Part shown: one piece after another, positions 8,729 to 16,756 of the stretch | How the letters are laid out: the number at the start of each line of letters is the position of its first letter | How positions within the stretch are numbered: the first letter of the stretch is position 1 | Origin: Campylobacter magnus | Lineage (GTDB): Bacteria; Campylobacterota; Campylobacteria; Campylobacterales; Campylobacteraceae | Direction of reading: 5' to 3' | Length of the DNA stretch: 64,000 bases | Assembly (NCBI RefSeq): GCF_028649595.1 | Contig: NZ_JAQSLK010000001.1 | Coordinates: 310,001-374,000, forward strand | The notes under the pieces: model-generated | What the model was told of the DNA's origin: nothing | The model's database searches: none | Seen by the model: the letters and a program-made list of their open reading frames with translations, nothing else | Program-made: the position numbers and the translations under genes

Positions 8729-9088
8729 TTATAGCTGAGTTCTGGCTACTTCTTTGTATGCGCTGATTGCTTTGTTGCGGATTTCTAGCATGAGTTTCAT
8801 GCTGGTTTCTGCCTTGCCAATAGCAATAGCTGCTTGGTGAAGGTCTGTTATCTCCCCAGTTGCTAGCTCTGCTACTGCCTTATCAGCTGCTACTTGACTT
8901 TCATTTAGCTCGCTTAGAGTTTTGTTTAAGATAGTGCTAAACTCGCCACTTTTTTGCGCTGGGGCTGGCTGGCTACTACTAAGCCTACCGATAGAGCCAA
9001 CACCAGAGCTTATAGAGCCAACACCAGAGCTTATAGAGCCTATGCCCCCCGCACCTGCGCCCACTGCGCCGTTTATTATATCACTCAT
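8729..9088 (-). CDS. fliE: Flagellar hook-basal body protein FliE
   Basis: FliE joins the MS ring to the proximal rod and is exported by the flagellar type III system. The 119-residue protein ends with the conserved FliE region (FSTILNKTLSELNESQVAADKAVAELATGEITDLHQAAIAIGKAETSMKLMLEIRNKAISAYKEVARTQL in outline). Its N terminus is low-complexity, with two SISSGVG units encoded by a 21-bp tandem repeat near 8997-9042. It is the last gene of flgB-flgC-fliE and is separated from flgC by 3 bp. Confidence 0.93.
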   Translation of the reverse strand: MSDIINGAVGAGAGGIGSISSGVGSISSGVGSIGRLSSSQPAPAQKSGEFSTILNKTLSELNESQVAADKAVAELATGEITDLHQAAIAIGKAETSMKLMLEIRNKAISAYKEVARTQL

Positions 9089-9091
9089 TTA

Positions 9092-9703
9092 TTATCCTTG
9101 TCTTAACATATCTATTGCGCTAGTTGCGATGTTTTTGGCACTTTGAAAGGCAGCCACATTCGCTTGATACGCCCTTGTTGCTTCTATCATATCGGCCATT
9201 TCTATTACTGGATTTACATTTGGCATCATCACGTAGCCACGCTCATTGGCATCTGGATGCTGTGGGTCGTATTTCATGATAAAATCACTATCATCACGCA
9301 CGACTTTATCTACAACAACGCTCATCATCGCAGGGCGAGGAAACTGCGGCGCTGCTGGGTCATCAAGGGGATTTTCATACCCTAGATAATCAATACCATT
9401 TGGCCCACGCAAAATCTTATTTCCAAGGGCTTTTTGCATTTCTTCTTCTACTATATTTGTAGTATTTAGCACATTTTTGCCCTCAGTAAAACCTTGTATA
9501 TCACTGGTTTTTTCTTTTAGCTTAGCATTTAGCTGGGCGCCAAAATCAACAGCCTTAAACACTACCTCACGCCTGCGGTAAGGCCCACCTTCTGCTGTGC
9601 GAGAGGTGTTTGCGTTTGCGATGTTTGAGCTGATGAGATTCATACGAAATCTCTGAGCACTTAGACCATATCCGCTTATATCAAAATCACTTAAAAATGC
9701 CAT
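9092..9703 (-). CDS. flgC: Flagellar basal-body rod protein FlgC
   Basis: Proximal rod subunit. The N terminus MAFLSDFDISGYGLSAQRFRM with LISSNIANANTS, and the C terminus VNPVIEMADMIEATRAYQANVAAFQSAKNI, are the paired helices conserved in rod and hook proteins. At 203 residues it is longer than the enteric protein (about 134), with an enlarged middle section around residues 65-150. It is the middle gene of the flgBC-fliE operon, 9 bp after flgB. Confidence 0.94.
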   Translation of the reverse strand: MAFLSDFDISGYGLSAQRFRMNLISSNIANANTSRTAEGGPYRRREVVFKAVDFGAQLNAKLKEKTSDIQGFTEGKNVLNTTNIVEEEMQKALGNKILRGPNGIDYLGYENPLDDPAAPQFPRPAMMSVVVDKVVRDDSDFIMKYDPQHPDANERGYVMMPNVNPVIEMADMIEATRAYQANVAAFQSAKNIATSAIDMLRQG

Positions 9704-9712
9704 TTTTTAACC

Positions 9713-10168
9713 TTATCCAGACACTCTGCCACTAGCGTCAATAACGCTTGTAAAGATACCGCCAAGCTTCTTGCTAGCGCTATCTAGGGCTTGTATCATT
9801 ATGCTATTTTTGCTTAGTTCGCTGGTTTCTATATCAAGGTCCACTGTGTTCGCATCATTTCTTGCCATGTGTCCATCACGCAAGAAAATAGTAGGATTTA
9901 TCGCCTTTGGAAAAAGCTCAAGCGCGTCAAAATGCTTTTCGTTTGTTTTGGCTAGTTCTAGCTTTGGCTCGTTTTTCTCAGATCCAAGCTTGTAAATCTC
10001 ACGCTTTTGCTGTGCTAGGGCTGTCTCAAAATCCACATCGCGCGCTTTGTAAAATGGAGTATCGATGTTTGCGATATTTCCAGCGATGAGATTTTGGCGA
10101 AGCACACGAGACTCGGTAGCGGCGACTACTAGGGCTTTTGACTTGTTTGGACTAAATCCTGCGAACAT
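9713..10168 (-). CDS. flgB: Flagellar basal-body rod protein FlgB
   Basis: Proximal rod subunit of 151 residues. LVVAATESRVLRQNLIAGNIANIDTPFYKARDVDFE is the conserved N-terminal rod motif, and the C terminus has the partner helix. The start at 10168 has AAAGGA upstream. It is the first gene of flgB-flgC-fliE and has a GG-N10-GC promoter 33 bases before the ATG, as expected for rod genes driven by sigma54 and FlgR in Campylobacter. Confidence 0.94.
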   Translation of the reverse strand: MFAGFSPNKSKALVVAATESRVLRQNLIAGNIANIDTPFYKARDVDFETALAQQKREIYKLGSEKNEPKLELAKTNEKHFDALELFPKAINPTIFLRDGHMARNDANTVDLDIETSELSKNSIMIQALDSASKKLGGIFTSVIDASGRVSG

Positions 10169-10200
10169 TTTTTTCCTTTATTTTTGATACGCTTGTATAA

Positions 10201-10214
10201 GCAAATTTCGTTCC
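10201..10214 (-). promoter_or_regulatory. Sigma54 (RpoN) promoter of flgB-flgC-fliE
   Basis: On the minus strand the sequence reads TTTTGGAACGAAATTTGCTT, with GG at 10214-10213, ten bases, then GC at 10202-10201. This matches the sigma54 -24/-12 form. Transcription would begin near 10189, about 20 bases before the flgB start. Confidence 0.72.
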
Positions 10215-10222
10215 AAAATTGC

Positions 10223-10767
10223 CTATTTTTTGCTCTTTTTTATGGTATGTTTAAACTTCAACATAGCAAAATTTAGCTCTATTGTAGTTTCTGATTCATT
10301 AGTAACTAAATCATCATCTAAAATTTCAGCAATAATTTCTCCACTTTTTGCCATAATTCCTGCTTGTTCTTTTTTGTTCGTAGTGGTTGAAATTGCTTTT
10401 ATGTTTTTTGAAAGCTCTTTAATTTTAGCGAAAGTTTCTATAATATTTATTGTAGTTTCTACAGCTTTAGGGCTAGTTAATATAGTGGCTAACATATATA
10501 AACCTTTTTCGCTAAAAGCCTTTGGCTTCGCACTTGAGTGCTTTAAGTGCTAAACCGGTCGAAATTTTCGACCAGTTTATCTTTTTGATTTTTGTCTATT
10601 TCTATTATATAGCCTTTAGGAAATCTAGCAGGGTTGTTTTTGGCAGCTTCATTGATACGCTTTGTGCTTACTCCATATAGATTAGCCACATCGCGATCTA
10701 GTAAGTATTTACCGCCATTTATATCTAAAATCAAATCTTCAATATTAGAATGTTTTACAATATTCAT
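10223..10767 (-). pseudogene. ORF6N (KilA-N type) domain protein, split by a one-base frameshift
   Basis: The first piece (10767-10543, 74 codons) reads MNIVKHSNIEDLILDINGGKYLLDRDVANLYGVSTKRINEAAKNNPARFPKGY, a typical ORF6N DNA-binding domain of phage antirepressor-like proteins, and stops at 10543. Reading in the -1 frame from that stop gives LKHSSAKPKAFSEKGLYM and then the second piece (10495-10223, MLATILTSPKAVETTINIIE...), which is the normal continuation of this family. One T missing at ACTTAAAG explains the break. It could be a true pseudogene, a sequencing error or programmed frameshifting. Neighbours are flagellar rod genes and azlD, so no prophage is evident. Confidence 0.82.
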
Positions 10768-10785
10768 CGCTATCCTTTTGATGCG

Positions 10786-11127
10786 TTATAAGTCACTAAA
10801 TCCATCTAGAATTCCCTGCGCTTTTGCCCACATATAAAGCATATATAAAATCGTACTAAGCGCAATGCTAAGCAAAAAGTTTTTACGCCACAGCTGCAAG
10901 ACAATAGCCAAAATAGCGCAAAACACAGCCACCCCAAGCCCTAGCCCACTTACATTAAGAGAGTTTATGGCATAAACTAGCAAGATTGCCATTATCACAA
11001 TGCCGCTGTTTTTTTGTAAATACAGCAGATTTTCGTTGTTAGTGTTTTTTTTAAAGACAAAATACGCCAAAAAACGAGTAAGCGCAGTCGCCACGCCAGC
11101 TACAATAGTGTAGGCTAAAAGCTCCAT
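10786..11127 (-). CDS. azlD: AzlD family branched-chain amino acid exporter small subunit
   Basis: A 113-residue membrane protein with about four hydrophobic helices and the early motif VATALTRFLAYFVF typical of AzlD. With AzlC it forms a branched-chain amino acid export pair in the inner membrane. The start overlaps the 3' end of azlC by 13 bp, so translation is probably coupled. The encoded C terminus (AKAQGILDGFSDL) includes a half-copy of the palindrome read as GILD. Confidence 0.85.
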   Translation of the reverse strand: MELLAYTIVAGVATALTRFLAYFVFKKNTNNENLLYLQKNSGIVIMAILLVYAINSLNVSGLGLGVAVFCAILAIVLQLWRKNFLLSIALSTILYMLYMWAKAQGILDGFSDL

Positions 11128-11792
11128 TTGCGCTCCTTTTTAAAGGCTAGCAATAAAATAAGTGCGCTCATAATCGTGCCAAAAAGATAGTATTTTGCAG
11201 GAAATACAAAAAGCCCCACAAAGGCACAAATAAAGGCAAAAGCTAGGATTTTGGCATTTGGGTTTTGGCGAAAAATCTCAAAGCCGAGCACCGCAAAGAG
11301 TGCTACAAGGCTAAACTCCACCCCAGCATAGCTGAATCTTAGCTCGCTAGCTGTGATCGCCCCAGCCACAGTGGCAATAAACCAATAAAACTGATTTAAA
11401 AAAGCTGTGAGCGCAAAAATGCGAGTTTTATCACCTGTAACCTGCCCTTTTGAACGCAGCAGCGCAAAGGTCTCATCAGTAAGCGCAAACATAAAATAAT
11501 ACCGCCACGGAGCTTTTATTAAGCGAATTTCAGGCAGCAAGCTAAGAGTGTAGAAAATATGCCTGAAATTTAGCAAAAATGAAGCAACAAAAACCTCGAT
11601 CAAAGTCGCATTGCCAACGATCAGCGCTACTAGCAAAAACTGCCCGCTACCAGCATAAACAATAAGCGAAGCCAAAGCCACCCAAACTGGCGCAATCCCG
11701 CTACTACTAGCATAAAGCCCAACAGCAAAACCCAAGGCCCCATAACCAAACATCACTGGCAAAGAGCTTTTAAAAATCTCAAAATTACTCAT
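11115..11792 (-). CDS. azlC: AzlC family branched-chain amino acid exporter large subunit
   Basis: A 225-residue inner-membrane protein with several hydrophobic helices. FKSSLPVMFGYGALGFAVGLYASSSGIAPVWVALASLIVYAGSGQFL and RHIFYTLSLLPE are characteristic AzlC motifs. It works with AzlD, whose gene overlaps the end of this one. It is the last backbone gene before a sharp change to AT-rich DNA at about 11.8 kb. Confidence 0.88.
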   Translation of the reverse strand: MSNFEIFKSSLPVMFGYGALGFAVGLYASSSGIAPVWVALASLIVYAGSGQFLLVALIVGNATLIEVFVASFLLNFRHIFYTLSLLPEIRLIKAPWRYYFMFALTDETFALLRSKGQVTGDKTRIFALTAFLNQFYWFIATVAGAITASELRFSYAGVEFSLVALFAVLGFEIFRQNPNAKILAFAFICAFVGLFVFPAKYYLFGTIMSALILLLAFKKERKWSF

Positions 11793-12306
11793 AAAAACCT
11801 GATTTTGATAAAAAGTTTAGTAAAAATAAATTGTGAATAATAGCATAAAATCTAGAATTCTTTTGCTATATTTATATAAATTAAAACATTGATTAATTAT
11901 ATTTATAGACTTAGCAATGCGAGCATCAATTAACTAATAGAATATTTAGGATCATTGTTTTAAAAGATTAAAACTAACTAAGACATAATATATCATAATA
12001 AATATATTACCTAATTATATATTTGATAGTTTATTAAATTATCACACAAATTAACATTAAAAAATAAAGATTATTTAGGTTTATGCAAGCCAAAATATTA
12101 AGTAAATTTAAAGGAATAAAAATATAAAATTACCCAAATAATTAAAAACCATAAATTTATATTTAATAATAAAGCTAAAAATAGATAGAGTTTTATTAAA
12201 CCAACAAGAAAATTCTCTATCACTTAATTAACTATTGTTTTAAATAGTGATTACAATTTATACAAAGAGATGTTGAAAGAGATATTGTAAGATATCAAGG
12301 AAAATT
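11793..12306. other. AT-rich intergenic boundary of the glycan island
   Basis: 514 bp without a convincing gene. Apart from one TCTAGAATTC half-palindrome near 11853, it lacks the repeats that fill other gaps of this chromosome. It is very AT-rich with long A/T runs. The promoter for the + strand island probably lies in the last 80 bases. An aaggaaaatt ribosome binding site precedes the ATG at 12307. Composition changes here from backbone to island. Confidence 0.6.
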
Positions 12307-13028
12307 ATGAATATCGCAGTTTTGCTAGCAGGTGGTATTGGGGCTAGGCTTGGTGCTGATAAACCAAAGCAGTTTGTAGAAATCTTAGGCAAACCTATGA
12401 TTTTATATGCTATGGAAATATATAATAAATCAACTCAAATTGATGCTTTAGAGGTGGTTTGTTTAAAAGAATATATTGATTTTGTTTGGAATCTTAAAAA
12501 AAACATAATATTACAAAATTAAAATGGGTTGTTGAAAGCGGTTCAACTTGTCAAGAATCTACCAGAAATGGAATTTTTGCCTTAGAAGGTCTAGTAAAAG
12601 ACGATGATATGCTTTGTATCAATATGAGTTCAAGTCTATTTGTAAGTGATGAAATATTAAAAGATTCTTTTAGGGTTGCTAAAAAATATGGAAATGCATT
12701 TGCAGCTTTACAATGTGTATATAATAGTGCTGAAAGCTACGATGGCATTTCGTCAACAAAAATAAATTTTAAAGAAAAAAACAAAACTCTCAATATGCCT
12801 TGGACTGCTTCTTTTGGAAAGTTAAATGCTGTATACAAAAAAGCCTATAGAGAAAATATTGAAATAGGCGAGGCTTCTTATATGCCAACATTATTTTTAG
12901 CTTTAGGGGAGAAATTATATTTTTCTTTAGATGATGGACTTAATTTGATTCACATACAAAGACCAGCAGATATGCAAATAGCTGAGGCTATAATAGAGTA
13001 TAGACAAAAGAAGGGGTTGATTCAATGA
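12307..13028 (+). pseudogene. IspD/TarI-like cytidylyltransferase, out of frame at a poly-A tract
   Basis: The first piece (12307-12522) reads MNIAVLLAGGIGARLGADKPKQFVEILGKPMI, the CTP-binding signature of IspD/TarI enzymes that make CDP-sugar alcohols. At A8 (12496-12503) the frame is lost and a stop follows. Shifting frame there restores HNITKLKWVVESGSTCQESTRNGIFALEG and then the second piece, which runs to 13028. Nine (or six) A residues would give one protein of about 240 residues. This looks like a switchable OFF state rather than decay, because the rest is intact. The usual D-A-x-R-P motif is replaced by MSSSLF after LCIN. It overlaps the next gene by four bases (ATGA). Confidence 0.72.
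12496..12503 (+). repeat. Poly-A8 tract, possible phase-variation site
   Basis: Eight A residues inside the IspD/TarI-like gene, exactly where the frame breaks. A9 or A6 would restore the full-length product. Confidence 0.7.
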
Positions 13029-14539
13029 AATATTTAATGGGTGTGGATGAAGGAACTACTGGTTGTAAGGCTATTTTGTTTAATGCAAAAGGAGAACAGA
13101 TTGCCATTACTTCAAAAGAATACTTATCGTATTATCCTCATCCAGGCTGGGTTGAACAAAATATAGAAGAGATTAAAAATGCTGTTTTTGAGTGTATAAA
13201 AGAGACAATCGTTAAATCAAAAGTAGATCCTAGTGACATTGTAGGTATTAGTCATTCTAATCAAGGTATTACGATGGTGCTTTTAGATGAAAATGAAAAA
13301 CCTGTTTTTGATAACACTATAGGTTGGCAAGATTTGCGATATGTAGATATGTTGCCTGAGCTAATAAAAGAAGTTAATGTAGAAGAGTATTTAAATATTG
13401 CTGGAATGCAATTTGGCACTTATAATATTCCAGTTTTAAGATGGCTTTCAAAACACGAGTCAGAAAAATGGAACAAAGTAAGGAGGATTTGTTCTCATCA
13501 AGATTATTTTTTGAGACAGTATGGAGCTGATGGGTATTATATAGACGAAGGAAATGCAAATTTTCTTTCGATGGCTAGAATGGCGGATAATGAGTGGGAT
13601 GAACGACTTATGAAATATTACAATGTAACTATTGATATGCTTCCTAAAATAATACACAATCCAGGTGCTGTACTCGGCAATGTTAGCAAAGAAACTTCAT
13701 TGCTTACTGGTTTGCCAACTACTTGCAAGGTTTGCTTGGGAAATCTTGATACAAATTGTTGTGCAATTGGAGCAGGAGCTGCGAAGACCGGAACTCAGCT
13801 TTTAATAATGGGTACAGCTGGAGTATCTATATTTGTAACAGATAAAAATAAACTTGACCCAAATGGTAGACTTACAGTTAGATCAAATCCTGGTTTTGGA
13901 AACTGGCAAAATTATATTATGACAAATACTGGCGCATCTGCTTTTAGATGGTTTAGGGATGCTATATGTTCTATGGAAGTAGCTACTTCAAGCTTGATGA
14001 AGATGGATCCTTATGATATCATTACAGCAATAGCATCTCACTCAAAACCTGGAGCAAACGGAGTGATTGCTCTAACTTGCATCCAAGGTTCTCATACAAG
14101 GATGAAAAATGAAAATGCAAGAGGAAGTATTTTTGGCATAAATCTTGGTACTAGCAAATCAGATTTAGCTCAAGCAATATTAGAAGGTATTTGCTATGAA
14201 ATGAAGGATATAATGTCTATGAACGAGGAATTATCTGGCGAAGTTAAGTATGTCAGGCTTTGTGGAGGCGTAGCTAAAAGCCCTATGTGGTCTCAAATGT
14301 TTGCCGATGTTTTGCAAAAACCAGTAGAGTTAACAGAAGTATCAGAATTGGGCGCGCTTGGTGCAGCCATGTGTGCTGGCATAGGAGCTGGGCTTTTTGA
14401 AGATTGCAAAGATGCTATTTTAAAATGTGTAAAAATTAAAAAAAAATATAATCCAGATGAAAATAAAATTGCAGATTATAGTAAAACTTTTAAAAAATGG
14501 CAAGATTATTATAAGATAGCAAATGAACAGATTTATTGA
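13025..14539 (+). CDS. FGGY-family carbohydrate kinase (xylulokinase-like)
   Basis: A 504-residue cytoplasmic sugar kinase. The N-terminal phosphate-binding motif is MGVDEGTTGCKAILF, and the C-terminal FGGY motif region reads VRLCGGVAKSPMWSQMFADVLQKPVELTEVSELGALGAAMCAG. A family member of this type phosphorylates a ketopentose or polyol. Translation is probably coupled to the upstream cytidylyltransferase through an ATGA overlap. The pairing suggests kinase then nucleotidyltransfer to make a CDP-activated polyol or sugar for a surface glycan. The exact substrate cannot be read from the sequence. Confidence 0.85.
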   Translation: MKYLMGVDEGTTGCKAILFNAKGEQIAITSKEYLSYYPHPGWVEQNIEEIKNAVFECIKETIVKSKVDPSDIVGISHSNQGITMVLLDENEKPVFDNTIGWQDLRYVDMLPELIKEVNVEEYLNIAGMQFGTYNIPVLRWLSKHESEKWNKVRRICSHQDYFLRQYGADGYYIDEGNANFLSMARMADNEWDERLMKYYNVTIDMLPKIIHNPGAVLGNVSKETSLLTGLPTTCKVCLGNLDTNCCAIGAGAAKTGTQLLIMGTAGVSIFVTDKNKLDPNGRLTVRSNPGFGNWQNYIMTNTGASAFRWFRDAICSMEVATSSLMKMDPYDIITAIASHSKPGANGVIALTCIQGSHTRMKNENARGSIFGINLGTSKSDLAQAILEGICYEMKDIMSMNEELSGEVKYVRLCGGVAKSPMWSQMFADVLQKPVELTEVSELGALGAAMCAGIGAGLFEDCKDAILKCVKIKKKYNPDENKIADYSKTFKKWQDYYKIANEQIY

Positions 14540-14946
14540 TATTTAATCTTAAATTTTATCCAGCAACAATAAAAGTATGGAAATGTTAACTCGCATAAAA
14601 TATTTTTATTATTGCTTGGTATAAAGTGATAATAAAATCAAATCAGTAATAAACTATATACTTACTTTTAAATTAATAAAATTTTATTTATTCTCATAGA
14701 ACTTTACAGTTTTTAAAGTCTACCAAGTTTAACATTGTTTTAACAAACTTCTTAAAAATATCAATAACTAATGCTTTAATATTATAAAATCAAGAAAATT
14801 ATTTAAATTTGATAAAATTATATATAAGTTAATTGACTATGATATAGTTATTAATTTAATAAATTAACTATTTTTATTGAAAATTTATTTTAAATTTTAT
14901 ATAATGTTAAAATTTAAAGATTCTAAAATAATGGAAGGTATATTTT
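14540..14946. other. AT-rich intergenic gap inside the island
   Basis: 407 bp without a gene or any copy of the backbone palindrome. An imperfect inverted repeat (AGCAACAATAAAA near 14562 against TTTTTATTATTGCTT near 14603) could act as a weak terminator for the kinase gene. The last 100 bases are almost pure A/T and probably carry the promoter of the next gene, with ggaagg before its ATG. Confidence 0.5.
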
Positions 14947-15813
14947 ATGAAAAAAGCAATAATTTTTAGTGTAGGTTTTGCTGGCAGGGCAATATATAGA
15001 AAAGCAAAGGATGAATATCAGATCATTGGTTTTATAGATAGCAATAAAGAAATATCTGGTTCAAAATATGAAGGAATAACTATATATTGTGTAGATGAAA
15101 TCAATAATTTAGATTTTGATGTTATTTTATTTGGAGGAATTTGGTATGAAGAAATGGAAAAACAATTATTATCTCTTGGTATAGATAAAAATAAAATTAT
15201 TTTAGTTCCAGAGTCAGAGATTCCATACTCTACAAATAAGAGGGAAGAAGCTACAGATGAAGCAATAAAAAAACTTGATATTTTCTTTAATTCTAAAAAT
15301 ATAAAATATATAGTCTATGGTTCAAGCTTGATAACTATTCTTAGAAAAAAATCACTTAGTTGTGTAACTGATGTAGATCTCATACTTGCAGATTACAAAA
15401 ATTTGGAATTTTTAGCAAATAATTTAGCCAATTCATTCCCAGAATATAATATATCTATAAAATATTTTGAAAAAGATACTTTTACTAGAAAAAAAGGAGA
15501 TATCAGGCAAATTGTAATAAATGATAATTCAGATGAAAAAATATCTTTTGATATTATATCAATGTTCACTTGTGGGAATTTTTTAGTTCATACTTATGTA
15601 AATAAATTTATTTATTATCCAAAACATATGTTTGATAATATTATTAGATATCCTTATAAAGATTTTGATTTACCAATTCCGAAACATTACGATGAAATTC
15701 TTACAGCTTTGTATGGCAAGGATTACATAATACCGCCAAAAAAGTGGTCGAACAATGATTATGGCAATATTATAACAAAAGAAGAGCTAGAAAAATTAGT
15801 AAACAAAAAATAG
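14947..15813 (+). CDS. LicD-like transferase with N-terminal nucleotide-binding-type domain, copy 1
   Basis: The 288-residue protein has two parts. Residues 1-105 resemble the Rossmann-like head of PglD/NeuD proteins (KKAIIFSVGFAGRAIYRKA, GFIDSNKEISG). Residues about 115-288 resemble the LicD/nucleotidyltransferase fold: a YGSSL motif, then TDVDLIL with the two Asp residues expected to bind metal, and a conserved tail PKHYDEILTALYGKDYIIPPKKWSNNDYG. LicD enzymes move phosphocholine from CDP-choline to glycans. Here the donor could be another CDP-linked group such as a phosphonate or polyol phosphate. It is paralogous to the gene at 22812-23690 over its whole length. Confidence 0.65.
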   Translation: MKKAIIFSVGFAGRAIYRKAKDEYQIIGFIDSNKEISGSKYEGITIYCVDEINNLDFDVILFGGIWYEEMEKQLLSLGIDKNKIILVPESEIPYSTNKREEATDEAIKKLDIFFNSKNIKYIVYGSSLITILRKKSLSCVTDVDLILADYKNLEFLANNLANSFPEYNISIKYFEKDTFTRKKGDIRQIVINDNSDEKISFDIISMFTCGNFLVHTYVNKFIYYPKHMFDNIIRYPYKDFDLPIPKHYDEILTALYGKDYIIPPKKWSNNDYGNIITKEELEKLVNKK

Positions 15814-15931
15814 AATTTATTAGATACAAAACGCAATGAGTTCGTAATAGTACCGTTTATGTACAAAGTAATTTTGTTATATAATAAATGCTTTAAATAA
15901 ACTATACTAAACATTTAATTTGGAGTATAAA

Positions 15932-16624
15932 ATGACAAAAATAGAAAAATCGTTAGCAAATATGCAAGAAATATCAAAAGCTGGTTTTTTACGCTATCCA
16001 GATGAATTTGTTGTAGGTTATTTTGCTAGAAATTCTTGGAATAGAGTATTGGATTTTGGCTGTTCTACAGGAAGGCATACAAAAGTTTTGTGCGAATTAG
16101 CCAGTGAAAGAGAGACTGGAATATGTGACATTGGGGGGGGGCAGCAAGTAAAATTAAAAAATCATACCATTTATGCTCTTGATCTTGATATTGAAGTTTT
16201 GGCTTTAGCTAAAAAACGAGCACCTTATTCTGTCACTATTACTCCAGAACAAATAAACATAATACCAGAAACATCATTGGATAGTGTTCTTACATGGAAT
16301 TGTTTGCATATGAACAGCATAACAGAACAAGAAAAAATAATAAAAACTTTCAATCGCTTGCTAAAACAAGGAGGAACAATAGTATCAAATCATATAAGCA
16401 CAAAAGATAGCAAACATACAACAAACAGTATTGAAAATATCGTAGAATATAAGAGTAAAAATCGTAGCTATGAAATTATATTATACTTTTATAATTTAGA
16501 AAAAATAAAGGAAATATATACAAAGAATGGTTTTGATATTATAGAAATTTACAAAAGAACGAAGGAAAACCTATTAAACAATCACATAGTGGAATATTAT
16601 TTAATTGTTGCACAGAAAAAATAA
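15932..16624 (+). CDS. SAM-dependent methyltransferase with poly-G contingency tract
   Basis: A class I methyltransferase: LDFGCSTGRHTKVL is the SAM-binding glycine loop, followed by ALDLDIEVLALAKKRAP and LTWNCLHMNSI. A TTG in frame at 15920 is possible, but the ATG at 15932 has GGAG six bases upstream and is chosen. A run of nine G residues (16133-16141) encodes Gly-Gly-Gly inside an insertion of the Rossmann core (CDIGGGQQVKLKNHTI). In the present state the gene is in frame (ON). Loss or gain of one G would truncate it. The likely target is a surface glycan, since all its neighbours are glycan genes. Confidence 0.78.
   Translation: MTKIEKSLANMQEISKAGFLRYPDEFVVGYFARNSWNRVLDFGCSTGRHTKVLCELASERETGICDIGGGQQVKLKNHTIYALDLDIEVLALAKKRAPYSVTITPEQINIIPETSLDSVLTWNCLHMNSITEQEKIIKTFNRLLKQGGTIVSNHISTKDSKHTTNSIENIVEYKSKNRSYEIILYFYNLEKIKEIYTKNGFDIIEIYKRTKENLLNNHIVEYYLIVAQKK
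16133..16141 (+). repeat. Poly-G9 tract, phase-variation site
   Basis: Nine consecutive G residues in an AT-rich coding region, the classical contingency tract of Campylobacter surface genes. The current length keeps the methyltransferase in frame. Confidence 0.88.
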
Positions 16625-16756
16625 TTTTAAAATAACAATATAGATCATTTTTAACCATATAAATAATCTATTTTATTATTTTATTTTACTATATTTATTG
16701 TAATTAAAGAAAGAAAAAGGAATAATTCTTACAATAAATAAATAGGTGCAAAAATA

